Shown: piece by piece, positions 1 through 6,214 of the stretch
Numbering within the stretch: the first letter of the stretch is position 1
How the letters are laid out: each line of letters opens with the position of its first letter
Source of the DNA: Methanocorpusculum sp. MCE
GTDB taxonomy: Archaea; Halobacteriota; Methanomicrobia; Methanomicrobiales; Methanocorpusculaceae
Length of the DNA stretch: 11,086 nt
Assembly (NCBI GenBank): GCA_003315675.1
Contig: NIZU01000051.1
Coordinates: 1 to 11,086 of the forward strand
Direction: 5' to 3'
Notes under the pieces: generated by a model
Database searches by the model: none
Told to the model about the DNA's origin: nothing
What the model saw: only the letters and a program-made list of their open reading frames with translations
Translations under genes and position numbers: made by a program

Positions 1-3
1 TTG

Positions 4-19
4 GTCAATTTAAATTGAC
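4..19. repeat. Perfect 16-bp palindrome
   Basis: GTCAATTTAAATTGAC reads the same on both strands. It sits at the window edge in AT-rich non-coding DNA with no adjacent gene visible. It could be an operator for a gene to the left or the stem of a terminator. The rest of 1-172 holds no supportable gene: the short open frames there have no ribosome binding site and no recognisable product. Confidence 0.5.
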
Positions 20-141
20 GCCTGACAGGGACTAGTTTTCTCTTTTGTTGCGTTTACGAGATGTTTGAATGAGGGCTATATTGCCAACTGTCAAAGTCAG
101 GCTATAATTATCCAGTACACGAAACCGACGTACACTCCCGC

Positions 142-174
142 AAAAAAAGAAAAAACTCTTCTGAATAAAAAAAA
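142..174 (-). terminator. U-tract terminator of the aldehyde dehydrogenase gene
   Basis: Read on the minus strand, transcription leaving the dehydrogenase gene passes through the structured repeat and then meets three T-runs of 8, 6 and 7 bases (plus-strand A-runs at 167-174, 150-155 and 142-148). Archaeal RNA polymerase terminates at such oligo-U tracts, so this is the likely end of that transcript. The role is inferred from composition. Confidence 0.5.
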
Positions 175-254
175 GATATCTCCACCGCGGGACGCTCCGC
201 GCCGGATCACAAATCAAAGCCTTGGTCGCAAATCAAAGATTTGCTCCGCTGAGG
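173..254 (-). repeat. Structured 3'-end repeat, left copy (with 19-bp internal duplication)
   Basis: The minus strand of this segment matches 9067-9129 on the plus strand with one mismatch over 63 positions, apart from an extra 19 bp at about 205-224. That extra block is an imperfect (15 of 19) tandem copy of the neighbouring block containing TTTGATTTG. The element contains two hairpins: CGCGG/CCGCG (186-190 with 197-201) and GCAAATC-AAA-GATTTGC (228-244). Its gene-proximal flank carries another small hairpin, GAGCC/GGCTC, at about 257-270. It lies directly 3' of the dehydrogenase gene and in that gene's sense. Peptides translated across it (PPRDAPRR-like) come from the repeat and are not real proteins. 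Its function is unknown; a dispersed intergenic repeat or 3'-UTR RNA element is plausible. Confidence 0.75.
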
Positions 255-278
255 GCGAGCCTATCGGCTCACCCCGCT

Positions 279-1646
279 TCACCCAAACAAAATACTCTTC
301 GGCTCAGTGTATTCGTACACAAAGTCCCTGCCGTTTTCCCGTCCGAATCCGGAGCTCGCGACCCCGCCAAACGGCATCTCCGGCGGAAGCGTCAGATGCT
401 TGTTCACCCAGACGACCCCGCATCTAAGGCCCTCGGCAAACGTACGGGCCGTTCCTATATCGGTGGTCCAGACCGAAGACCCGAGGCCGTACTGGGTGGA
501 GTTTGCGATATCGAGCGCCTCGTCTGGAGTATTGAACGGGATCACCGACATCACCGGCCCGAAGATCTCCTCGGAGACCGCGAGCGGACTCACGTTTTTC
601 AGCAGCGTCGGCGCGTAGAAGTTGCCCGGCATCTCCAGTCTCTTCCCGCCGTAGACGAGCTGGGCATCCCCGTTTGCGAGGATGTTTTCCACAGAGGCTT
701 CGATCTGAGCCAGCTGATCGGGATTGTTCATCGGCCCCATGTTTACTTTCTCAAGGCCGTTTCCAACAACGTAGCCAGAAAGCATAACCTCCGCTTTGTG
801 CACGAACTCATCGGCAAGCGATGCGTCGACTAAGATACGCTTTGCAGACGTGCAGACCTGGCCGCAGTTGTAGAACCGGTTTCTGACCGCCGCTTTCACC
901 GCGGCGTCGATATCGGCCGTTTTCGTCACGATGAAACTGTCGTTCCCGCCAAGCTCCAGCGTCAGTTTTTTCAGATGCGGAGCCGCAAGAAGCGAAACCG
1001 CTTTTCCCGATTGGATCGATCCGGTAAACGAAATGTGCCTGACATCCGGGTGCGAGACAAGCGCGGCCCCCGTCTCTCCCCCCGATCCCGTCACGATCTG
1101 CAGTGCCTCTTTTGGAAAACCGCCATCATGCAATGCCCCGGCGACCTTCAGGATCGTAAGGGACGCGGTCTTAGAGGGCTTTGCGAGAACCGCGTTCCCG
1201 CAGGTGAGCGCCGCACCTGCCTTCCAGGCAAAGATCAGCACCGGTATGTTCCAGGGAATGATCGCGGCGCAGATGCCGAGCGGTTTTCGAACAACGTTCA
1301 GATAGCCGTATCCAGGCAGATTGCGGGCATCGCCCGGAATGCTCCCGCATACCGAGGCATAATACTCGAATACATGGGCGGATCCGAGTATCTCGTCACG
1401 TGCCTCCCGAAGCGGCTTTCCCTGTTCGGTCGTCAGCAGAACGGCAAGTTCCTCCACCCGTGCCCGGATCAGGGACGCGGCGTTCACAAACATCACGGCA
1501 CGCTTCGATGCCGCCGTCTTTTCACATGTCGGCAGGATTTCCGCGGCCGCATTCACAAAATTGTCTACATCATCGGGCGCGGCGTTTGGTATTGTGCCGA
1601 TGACTTCATTCGTGGCAGGATTTCTCACGTCGAGAGATGATTGCAT
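279..1646 (-). CDS. NAD(P)-dependent aldehyde dehydrogenase
   Basis: This 455-aa protein is a cytosolic aldehyde dehydrogenase that oxidises an aldehyde to its carboxylate with NAD(P)+. The family signatures are all present and in order: PWNIP with the oxyanion Asn133, KPS with cofactor-binding Lys156, FTGS (207-210), ELGG with general base Glu231, GQVC with the nucleophile Cys265, and EEIFGP (359-364). Length and N-terminus fit the succinate-semialdehyde / lactaldehyde dehydrogenase branch. In methanogens one such enzyme makes lactate for coenzyme F420 and others act on succinate semialdehyde; sequence alone does not decide the substrate. ATG at 1644-1646 is preferred because a TATA-like element lies about 25 bp upstream, giving an almost leaderless transcript. 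It is transcribed alone, divergent from the thioesterase gene, and ends at a structured repeat and U-tracts. It appears intact. Confidence 0.9.
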   Translation of the reverse strand: MQSSLDVRNPATNEVIGTIPNAAPDDVDNFVNAAAEILPTCEKTAASKRAVMFVNAASLIRARVEELAVLLTTEQGKPLREARDEILGSAHVFEYYASVCGSIPGDARNLPGYGYLNVVRKPLGICAAIIPWNIPVLIFAWKAGAALTCGNAVLAKPSKTASLTILKVAGALHDGGFPKEALQIVTGSGGETGAALVSHPDVRHISFTGSIQSGKAVSLLAAPHLKKLTLELGGNDSFIVTKTADIDAAVKAAVRNRFYNCGQVCTSAKRILVDASLADEFVHKAEVMLSGYVVGNGLEKVNMGPMNNPDQLAQIEASVENILANGDAQLVYGGKRLEMPGNFYAPTLLKNVSPLAVSEEIFGPVMSVIPFNTPDEALDIANSTQYGLGSSVWTTDIGTARTFAEGLRCGVVWVNKHLTLPPEMPFGGVASSGFGRENGRDFVYEYTEPKSILFG

Positions 1647-1667
1647 GCTGGAGTATTATTCCGTAGC

Positions 1668-1675
1668 CTATTTAG
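1668..1675. promoter_or_regulatory. TATA-like element in the divergent promoter region
   Basis: CTATTTAG on the plus strand reads CTAAATAG on the minus strand, so it resembles a TATA box in both directions. Its centre is about 25 bp from the dehydrogenase ATG and 45 bp from the thioesterase ATG at 1716. The first distance suggests a nearly leaderless transcript and the second a leader of about 19 nt. Whether one TBP site serves both genes is inference. Confidence 0.4.
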
Positions 1676-1715
1676 ACCTGTCCGTCGAAGCAGAAAAATC
1701 GGAAATCTCTTGTTC

Positions 1716-2153
1716 ATGCTAAGAGAACTTATTCGCAGGCACGAATACTCTGAAAAGATCGCATCGATAGTTGCCGCGGCCAACCCCACGTTCATGACCC
1801 TTGGGATCACCCCGGTCTCGTGGGGCGGCGGTCAGGCTGTTCTCAAAATGAAAGCCTCGGATAAACTTCACAATGGTGTAGGGTTCCTGCAGGGTGGCTT
1901 TTATGTCATTCTCGCCGACGAGGCGATCGCGCTTGCGATTTTAGCCGAGCTCGACCCTGAATCCGGCACTACGACCATCTCCGAAACGACGGAATTTATA
2001 CGCGGAACAAAAGACGACGAGATCTTCGCCGCCGCAAAGATCATCCGGAAAGGAAGAAGGATCGTTTTTGCAGAGGCGGAGGTCAGACGCGGAAGTGTTG
2101 ACGTGGATCTCCTTTCAAAAACCACGGCCTCGTATCTGGTAACCCAGTGCTGA
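1716..2153 (+). CDS. PaaI-family hotdog-fold thioesterase
   Basis: A 145-aa single-domain hotdog protein, a normal size for the PaaI/YdiI acyl-CoA thioesterase group, which hydrolyses acyl- or aryl-CoA thioesters in the cytoplasm. The signature stretch is at residues 52-70: HNGVGFLQGG followed by ADEA, matching the family pattern N-G-x(n)-HGG-x(n)-AD-A. The usual His before GG is Gln59 here, so catalytic detail may differ. The frame is open back to a TTG at 1641, but that would overlap the divergent gene's start codon and add an unsupported basic N-terminus. ATG 1716 gives the standard family start and places the TATA-like element correctly. Substrate unknown. It ends 53 bp before the MCM gene and could be co-transcribed with it. 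Confidence 0.8.
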   Translation: MLRELIRRHEYSEKIASIVAAANPTFMTLGITPVSWGGGQAVLKMKASDKLHNGVGFLQGGFYVILADEAIALAILAELDPESGTTTISETTEFIRGTKDDEIFAAAKIIRKGRRIVFAEAEVRRGSVDVDLLSKTTASYLVTQC

Positions 2154-2206
2154 CGTCATGACAGATTCATATTCCGTCACGCCAAAGTATAACGTTATGG
2201 AGGAGC

Positions 2207-4360
2207 ATGGCTGTTGAACTGGAAGTTGTAGACCGGGTCGAGGAGTGGACCGGGTTTCTGAAAAAGAAATACAAAAGTGAGCTCAATAAGATATCTCGTG
2301 AATATCCAAGCGAACGTTCCCTGGAAATAGACTACGGCGTTCTGGAAAAATACGGAAAGATCGGCGTCGTTCTCGCCGACGAACTCCTCGAACACCCGGG
2401 AAAGACCCTGGAGGACGTCAAAGACGCGATCCGGACCTCCCGCCTCATCACCGGCAAAGATGTCGAAGGAAACGACATCTCCGATACCATCATCGGGAAA
2501 GTCAACATACGGTTCGTCCGCCTCCCGCGAAAAACCCAGATCCGGGACATCCGGGCAGACGACATCAATAAATTCATCAGCATCGACGGGATCGTGCGCC
2601 GGGTCACCGAGGTCAGACCCCGGCTCGTCACCGGAGCGTTCCGGTGCGTGAACGGGCACATCACCTACAAAAAACAGGAGTACGGCTCCTACTCCGAACC
2701 GGATATGTGCGGGCATGCTGAGTGTACGCTGAAAAAGCTAGAACTCGTGCAGAGCAAATCGACCTTCATCGACTCGCAGAAACTCCGTGTCCAGGAGACG
2801 CCCGAAGGACTTCGCGGCGGCGAGCAGCCCCAGAACATCGACATCGACACGATCGACGATCTCTGCGGCAAAGTCTCGCCGGGTGACCGCGTCATCGTGA
2901 ACGGTATCCTTCGCAGCGTGCAGAGAGTCGTCGGCGGTCAGAAAAGCACCGTCTTCGATCTCTACATCGAATGCAACTCGATCGAGATCTCTATCAAAGA
3001 GTTCGAAGAGGTCAACATCTCCGAAGAGGACGAGGTCGCCATCAAAGATATGGCCGCCGACCCCGGCGTCTACGGAAAGATCGCCAGATCGATCGCCCCG
3101 ACCATATACGGAAACGAAGAGGTCAAGGAAGCTATCGCTCTCCAGATGTTCGGCGGGATCCCAAAGGAAATGCCGGACGGATCCAGTCTTCGAGGCGATA
3201 TCCACATCCTTCTGGTTGGTGACCCGGGTATTGCAAAATCGCAGCTGCTTCGCTACGTCATCAAGCTCGCTCCGCGCGGTATCTACACGTCCGGAAAATC
3301 CGCCTCATCGGCCGGTCTGACGGCCGCCGCTGTGAAAGACGATCTTGGAGACGGCCGCTGGACGCTTGAAGCCGGAGCGCTCGTTCTCGCAGACAAAGGT
3401 ATCGCCGCGGTGGATGAAATGGACAAGATGCAGAAAGACGACCGTTCCTCGCTGCACGAAGCGATGGAGCAGCAGTCAGTTTCGATCGCTAAGGCCGGCA
3501 TCAACGCTACCTTGCGGACCCGCTGTTCCCTGCTTGGAGCCGCAAACCCCAAACTCGGCAGATTCGACGAGTATGCCAACATCTCCGAACAGATCAACAT
3601 GCCGCCGTCCCTTCTCTCCCGTTTCGATCTGATTTTCATCATGAAGGATCAGCCGGACGCAACCAGAGATCTGAACATCGCCCGGCACATCTTAAAGGCC
3701 CACTCGGCCGGTGAGAAGATCATGCGGCACAAGAAGTATCCGATCCCGGGAGCGGACGACGAGTACTTCCAGCGCGAACTTGCCCCGGTCACGCCCGAGA
3801 TCGACGCCGTGATGCTCCGCAAGTATCTGGCCTACGCAAAACGAAACTGCTTCCCGCTTCTCAAAGAAGAGGCGAAGGAAGTCCTCGTCCAGTACTATCA
3901 GAGCCTTCGAAGCGTCGCCTACGAAAACTCCGACAAGCCGGTCCCGATCACCGCCCGTCAGCTGGAAGCACTCGTCCGGCTCGCAGAAGCCAGTGCACGC
4001 GTGCGTCTTGCCGACGAGGTTGAACAGGAGGATGCGGAGCGTGTGGTCAAAATCGTGGACGCCTGTCTGAGACAGGTGGCTTACGACGCCAAGACCGGCC
4101 CTCCCGACATCGACAAGATCACCACCGGGACATCCAGATCAGGCCGTGCGATCCGCCGCGAACTCAAAGAGACGATCGAGACGCTGATCCAGGCAAGCGA
4201 CGACCATGTCGCGAAGGTTGATCAGATCATGGAGACGATGGAGAACAAGTATCATTATAGGAGGGATGAGGTGGAACACATTCTCGAAAGAATGAGGATG
4301 GACGGGGAAGTGTTCCAGCCGAGGAACGGCCTTATCACGTTCACTGCACCCATGAGGTAA
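2207..4360 (+). CDS. mcm: Replicative DNA helicase MCM
   Basis: A 717-aa archaeal minichromosome maintenance protein, the hexameric 3'-5' ATP-dependent helicase of the replication fork. The N-terminal domain (about 1-260) includes a zinc-binding subdomain with candidate ligands Cys147, His151, Cys168 and Cys173. The AAA+ domain follows: Walker A GDPGIAKS (338-345), Walker B with Asp403-Glu404 in VDEMDKM, sensor-1 Asn447 in GAANP, and the arginine finger Arg472 in SRFD. The C-terminal ~70 residues after the lid fit the family's winged-helix domain. GGAGG at 2199-2203 lies just upstream of the ATG, with short spacing. Length is normal and every key residue is present, so this is likely the main cellular MCM. 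It heads a tight operon: mptD begins 5 bp after its stop. Confidence 0.97.
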   Translation: MAVELEVVDRVEEWTGFLKKKYKSELNKISREYPSERSLEIDYGVLEKYGKIGVVLADELLEHPGKTLEDVKDAIRTSRLITGKDVEGNDISDTIIGKVNIRFVRLPRKTQIRDIRADDINKFISIDGIVRRVTEVRPRLVTGAFRCVNGHITYKKQEYGSYSEPDMCGHAECTLKKLELVQSKSTFIDSQKLRVQETPEGLRGGEQPQNIDIDTIDDLCGKVSPGDRVIVNGILRSVQRVVGGQKSTVFDLYIECNSIEISIKEFEEVNISEEDEVAIKDMAADPGVYGKIARSIAPTIYGNEEVKEAIALQMFGGIPKEMPDGSSLRGDIHILLVGDPGIAKSQLLRYVIKLAPRGIYTSGKSASSAGLTAAAVKDDLGDGRWTLEAGALVLADKGIAAVDEMDKMQKDDRSSLHEAMEQQSVSIAKAGINATLRTRCSLLGAANPKLGRFDEYANISEQINMPPSLLSRFDLIFIMKDQPDATRDLNIARHILKAHSAGEKIMRHKKYPIPGADDEYFQRELAPVTPEIDAVMLRKYLAYAKRNCFPLLKEEAKEVLVQYYQSLRSVAYENSDKPVPITARQLEALVRLAEASARVRLADEVEQEDAERVVKIVDACLRQVAYDAKTGPPDIDKITTGTSRSGRAIRRELKETIETLIQASDDHVAKVDQIMETMENKYHYRRDEVEHILERMRMDGEVFQPRNGLITFTAPMR

Positions 4361-4365
4361 AATAA

Positions 4366-4689
4366 ATGGCAACAGACAGAGAAAACGCCGTGTTCGAAGC
4401 GGCAATCAAACTCGGGGCGCTCTACCACCAGTTTGTGGGAACGCCAATCTCACGTTCGACCGCAGAGATCGTAGAGGCCGCTATCGAAAGTGCGGTCTCT
4501 CTTCAGCCGTATGTGACGAAGATCACGGTCCGGCTGGACAAATCCTTAATGAATGAAAATCCGTTCGGCTACTCGGAACTTACCGGGGCGATGTACGATG
4601 CCGTTATCGAAACGAAGTACGGCGATGCGGTCTGTCGTGCAAGCCTGAAGTTCGAGAACGGCTATCCGCTGATGAAGATCCTCGAGTAA
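4366..4689 (+). CDS. mptD: Archaeal dihydroneopterin aldolase (MptD family)
   Basis: A 107-aa cytosolic protein recognised from the MptD family (DUF381; MJ1585 type). Visible family features are the N-terminal EAAIKLGALYHQFVGTP stretch (residues 11-27), SLQPYV (45-50), and the C-terminal YPLM. MptD cleaves 7,8-dihydroneopterin to 6-hydroxymethyl-7,8-dihydropterin and glycolaldehyde, a step in making the pterin of tetrahydromethanopterin or sarcinapterin, the C1 carrier of methanogenesis. It starts 5 bp after the MCM stop, with a GAGGTAA sequence overlapping that stop as a possible ribosome binding site. Its own stop overlaps the next gene's ATG by one base, so it is translationally coupled inside the operon. 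Recognition rests on remembered family motifs, not on a database search. Confidence 0.85.
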   Translation: MATDRENAVFEAAIKLGALYHQFVGTPISRSTAEIVEAAIESAVSLQPYVTKITVRLDKSLMNENPFGYSELTGAMYDAVIETKYGDAVCRASLKFENGYPLMKILE

Positions 4690-5510
4690 TGGAGAAATTT
4701 CCGATCCTGGACGATCATTTCCATATCACCCGGAGGACGGGTGTCGGCCCGTCGGTCGTCAAAGAGTTTATGCGTTCCGGCGGGACGCACATCGTTTTAG
4801 TCTCCCTTCCCTCATGGTCGTGCGGCGTTACGCCCCATACGCCTGCGGATTACTGTCAGGTGTTCGATGAACTGCTGACGGTTTCGGCGATGGTGAACGA
4901 GCTTGGGTGTGTCTGTTATCCGGTCGCGGGCGTTCACCCGGCCGAGATCGGGCGGCTTTCGGAAAGGCTTGGCCTTTCAGCCGCCGAGGAGCTGATTTGC
5001 GGGGCGCTGGATGTCGCCGCCGAGTATGTCCGCGAGGGCACATGTATCGGCCTGAAGTCCGGCAGGCCGCATTATCCGGTGACCCCTGAGGTCTGGGAGG
5101 CGTCAAACCGCATCCTTGAAAGAGCCCTAACGCTGTCGGGCGAGCTCGGCTGTTCTCTGCAGATCCATGCCGAGTCGGGCCCGTGCGAGGACGTGCCGGA
5201 TATGGCAAAATCCTGCGGGCTGGATCCGTCCCGGGTCGTGAAGCATTTTGCGACCTGCGAGACGCCGCTCCATCCATCTATCACGGTCAGAGAGCCGTTT
5301 TTGAATCAGTGGTTTGCAGAGAAACGGGACTTCACGCTCGAGAGTGATTACATGGACGATCTTTCACGGCCGGGTGCGGTGAACGGTCCGCGGTCGGTTC
5401 CCCGCAGGATGCAAAAGCTGCTTCAGGAAGGCGCAGTAAATCCCGAGGATATGTGGCGTGTTCACGGCTCAGTGCCAAAATGGATATACGGCGTTGATTT
5501 CGAAATTTGA
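4689..5510 (+). CDS. TatD-like metal-dependent hydrolase
   Basis: A 273-aa TIM-barrel hydrolase of the archaeal TatD-like group (COG1099-type). Candidate metal ligands occur in the expected order: His10-x-His12 in the N-terminal HFH, Glu86 after GVHPAE, His160 in IHAES, His186 in KHFAT, and Asp220 in ESDYMDD. Family members are predicted metal-dependent phosphoesterases or hydrolases and some TatD proteins are 3'-5' nucleases; the archaeal branch is poorly characterised. The start codon overlaps the mptD stop by one base. It is the last gene of the MCM operon, followed by AT-rich DNA with T-tracts. A nuclease role beside MCM or a pterin-related hydrolase role beside MptD would both fit the position; neither is shown. 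Confidence 0.8.
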   Translation: MEKFPILDDHFHITRRTGVGPSVVKEFMRSGGTHIVLVSLPSWSCGVTPHTPADYCQVFDELLTVSAMVNELGCVCYPVAGVHPAEIGRLSERLGLSAAEELICGALDVAAEYVREGTCIGLKSGRPHYPVTPEVWEASNRILERALTLSGELGCSLQIHAESGPCEDVPDMAKSCGLDPSRVVKHFATCETPLHPSITVREPFLNQWFAEKRDFTLESDYMDDLSRPGAVNGPRSVPRRMQKLLQEGAVNPEDMWRVHGSVPKWIYGVDFEI

Positions 5511-5520
5511 TGATTAGAAG

Positions 5521-5560
5521 ATAAATCAATATTATTTTTCTTGATTTTTGATGTTTGTTC
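5521..5560 (+). terminator. T-rich terminator region after the MCM operon
   Basis: Just past the hydrolase stop the sequence turns strongly AT-rich and carries T5 runs at 5535-5539 and 5545-5549, typical of archaeal U-tract termination. No strong hairpin precedes them. The AT-rich stretch continues to about 5640 and contains a TATA-like segment, AGTATAGTATTATG, near 5598-5611 that could drive what follows. Confidence 0.5.
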
Positions 5561-5655
5561 AATATTGTTTGATAATTAATTTTAATTTTGTTCTCAAAGT
5601 ATAGTATTATGTAGTTGTGGGTGTATTAATCAATTGGAGATAAAATGTTTGGCAT

Positions 5656-5805
5656 ATGCTCTTGAGTTATGCCTTAACGGTTTACGCCCGGAGAACATCC
5701 CGCGGCGATCAAAAAGCAATGATGCCCCTTCATTTGTTATTTGATTACGAAAACCGCGCCTGGAAAGAAGGCGATAAATTCAAAACTTATAACGGATGGA
5801 TATAA
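5656..5805 (+). CDS. Possible 49-aa hypothetical protein
   Basis: The frame from ATG 5656 to the TAA at 5803-5805 encodes 49 residues beginning MLLSYALTVY and ending KFKTYNGWI. Composition rises in GC here compared with the flanking AT-rich DNA, and the residues look protein-like, but no family is recognised. The nearest Shine-Dalgarno-like GGAG (about 5636-5639) is well placed for another ATG at 5645, whose frame gives only MFGICS and then a TGA at 5663-5665 overlapping this ORF. The gene may therefore be translated by coupling, be frameshifted just after its true start, or be spurious. It sits upstream of the control region of the regulator operon. Confidence 0.3.
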   Translation: MLLSYALTVYARRTSRGDQKAMMPLHLLFDYENRAWKEGDKFKTYNGWI

Positions 5806-5810
5806 ACATT

Positions 5811-5867
5811 TGCGGGTGAGCCAGCCCAATGGGAGGAGGGTAACACCCAATCTCCACTTTGCGTATC
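5811..5867 (+). other. Foldable segment, possible RNA structure
   Basis: Immediately after the small ORF, GGAG (5832-5835) pairs with CTCC (5852-5855), and inside it GGGT (5838-5841) pairs with ACCC (5845-5848) around an AAC loop. GGGTG (5814-5818) could alternatively pair with CACCC (5844-5848), and short GCG elements flank the whole. Two competing pairings are the sort of thing seen in structured leaders or small RNAs, but no known riboswitch or RNA family was recognised, and no T-tract follows directly. Confidence 0.3.
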
Positions 5868-5900
5868 TTATCACCATTTAAGAATGCTGTATCTTATATT

Positions 5901-5978
5901 GTTACAAATCGTAACGCTGTTTTTCGGATATGTTACATTCTGTAACATTTCGGTAAATATCCAGTTACAAAATGTTAT
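5901..5978. promoter_or_regulatory. Array of three GTTAC-N5-GTAAC operator-like sites
   Basis: Site 1 (5901-5915) is GTTAC-AAATC-GTAAC. Site 2 (5932-5946) is GTTAC-ATTCT-GTAAC, extended to a 7-bp arm (TGTTACA/TGTAACA, 5931-5947). Site 3 (5964-5978) is GTTAC-AAAAT-GTTAT, degenerate in its right half and overlapping the TATA box. GTTAC starts are 31 and 32 bp apart, about three helical turns, so the sites face one side of the DNA. A repressor binding cooperatively here would block TBP. The adjacent small regulator is the natural candidate; that link is inferred. Confidence 0.75.
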
Positions 5979-5984
5979 ATATAA
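5974..5984 (+). promoter_or_regulatory. TATA box of the regulator/AsnB-like operon
   Basis: GTTATATATAA is a strong archaeal TATA box with an A-rich segment just upstream where BRE would lie. Initiation about 26 bp downstream would fall near 6003-6006, giving a leader of only about 10 nt before ATG 6014. It overlaps operator-like site 3. Confidence 0.7.
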
Positions 5985-6013
5985 ATCATCGGGCTCCGAA
6001 TATAAGATACAGC

Positions 6014-6214
6014 ATGGCAACGAAAGTCGTACGCATCTCCGAGGACGCGATCGAGATCACCGGCAGATATGCCAAAGACATCAGTGAAGCGATCCGGATG
6101 ATGCAGAAACTCATCGAAGAAAAAAGCACGCCGCAGATCGATATGAAAGCTCTGGAAAAGATTATGCGAACCTGTATCGCTGAAGAGTTCGAAAATCTCC
6201 AGCGGGGGTACTGA
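6014..6214 (+). CDS. Small ribbon-helix-helix-like regulator
   Basis: A 66-aa protein beginning MATKVVRISEDAIEITGRYA. The N-terminus has the alternating basic/hydrophobic strand (KVVRIS) followed by two short helices (about 10-18 and 22-35) expected of MetJ/Arc/CopG ribbon-helix-helix DNA-binding proteins. An acidic helical tail (about 42-63) could mediate oligomerisation or bind a partner. The frame is open back to ATG 5972, but that codon lies within the operator/TATA region and would be upstream of the predicted transcript start, so ATG 6014 is chosen. Palindromic sites just upstream support autoregulation. Its TGA is immediately followed by the ATG of the AsnB-like gene, so the two are coupled. 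RHH proteins are often antitoxins, but no toxin is seen. The fold assignment is by pattern only. Confidence 0.65.
   Translation: MATKVVRISEDAIEITGRYAKDISEAIRMMQKLIEEKSTPQIDMKALEKIMRTCIAEEFENLQRGY

Larger units (their letters stand above)
5884..6015. repeat. 17-bp perfect inverted repeat bracketing the regulator promoter
   Basis: The left arm ATGCTGTATCTTATATT (5884-5900) is the exact reverse complement of 5999-6015. The 98-bp interior contains all three GTTAC-type sites and the TATA box. The right arm ends inside the ATG of the regulator gene (6014-6016). The core GTATCTTAT also appears in direct orientation at 5863-5871, 26 bp before the left-arm copy. Chance is an unlikely explanation for a 17-bp perfect match at this position. 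Possible roles are a second operator pair for DNA looping, the ends of a small invertible segment, or a residue of duplication. Confidence 0.85.

Noticed and set aside
65..427. Similar peptides (PPRDAPRR-type) in ORFs here and at 8998-9192 on the other strand
   Set aside because: The likeness is explained by the shared DNA repeat; neither ORF has a ribosome binding site and both run into non-coding or overlapping sequence.
222..833. Long plus-strand ORFs opposite the aldehyde dehydrogenase (also 975-1640)
   Set aside because: They are antisense shadows of a GC-rich gene with all catalytic motifs on the other strand; compositions are Arg/Pro-rich and no family features are seen.
1641..1715. 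Extended thioesterase start at TTG 1641
   Set aside because: It would overlap the divergent dehydrogenase start codon and TATA region and adds residues not seen in hotdog thioesterases.
2195..2716. Minus-strand ORF opposite the MCM N-terminus
   Set aside because: The MCM frame is unequivocal here; the antisense product is Asp/Val-rich in the way expected from reversed codon bias.
5690..5740. A fluoride-type or other known riboswitch around the AATGATGCCCC segment
   Set aside because: The conserved GGCGATGG core and matching pairing are missing, and the segment lies inside a possible ORF.
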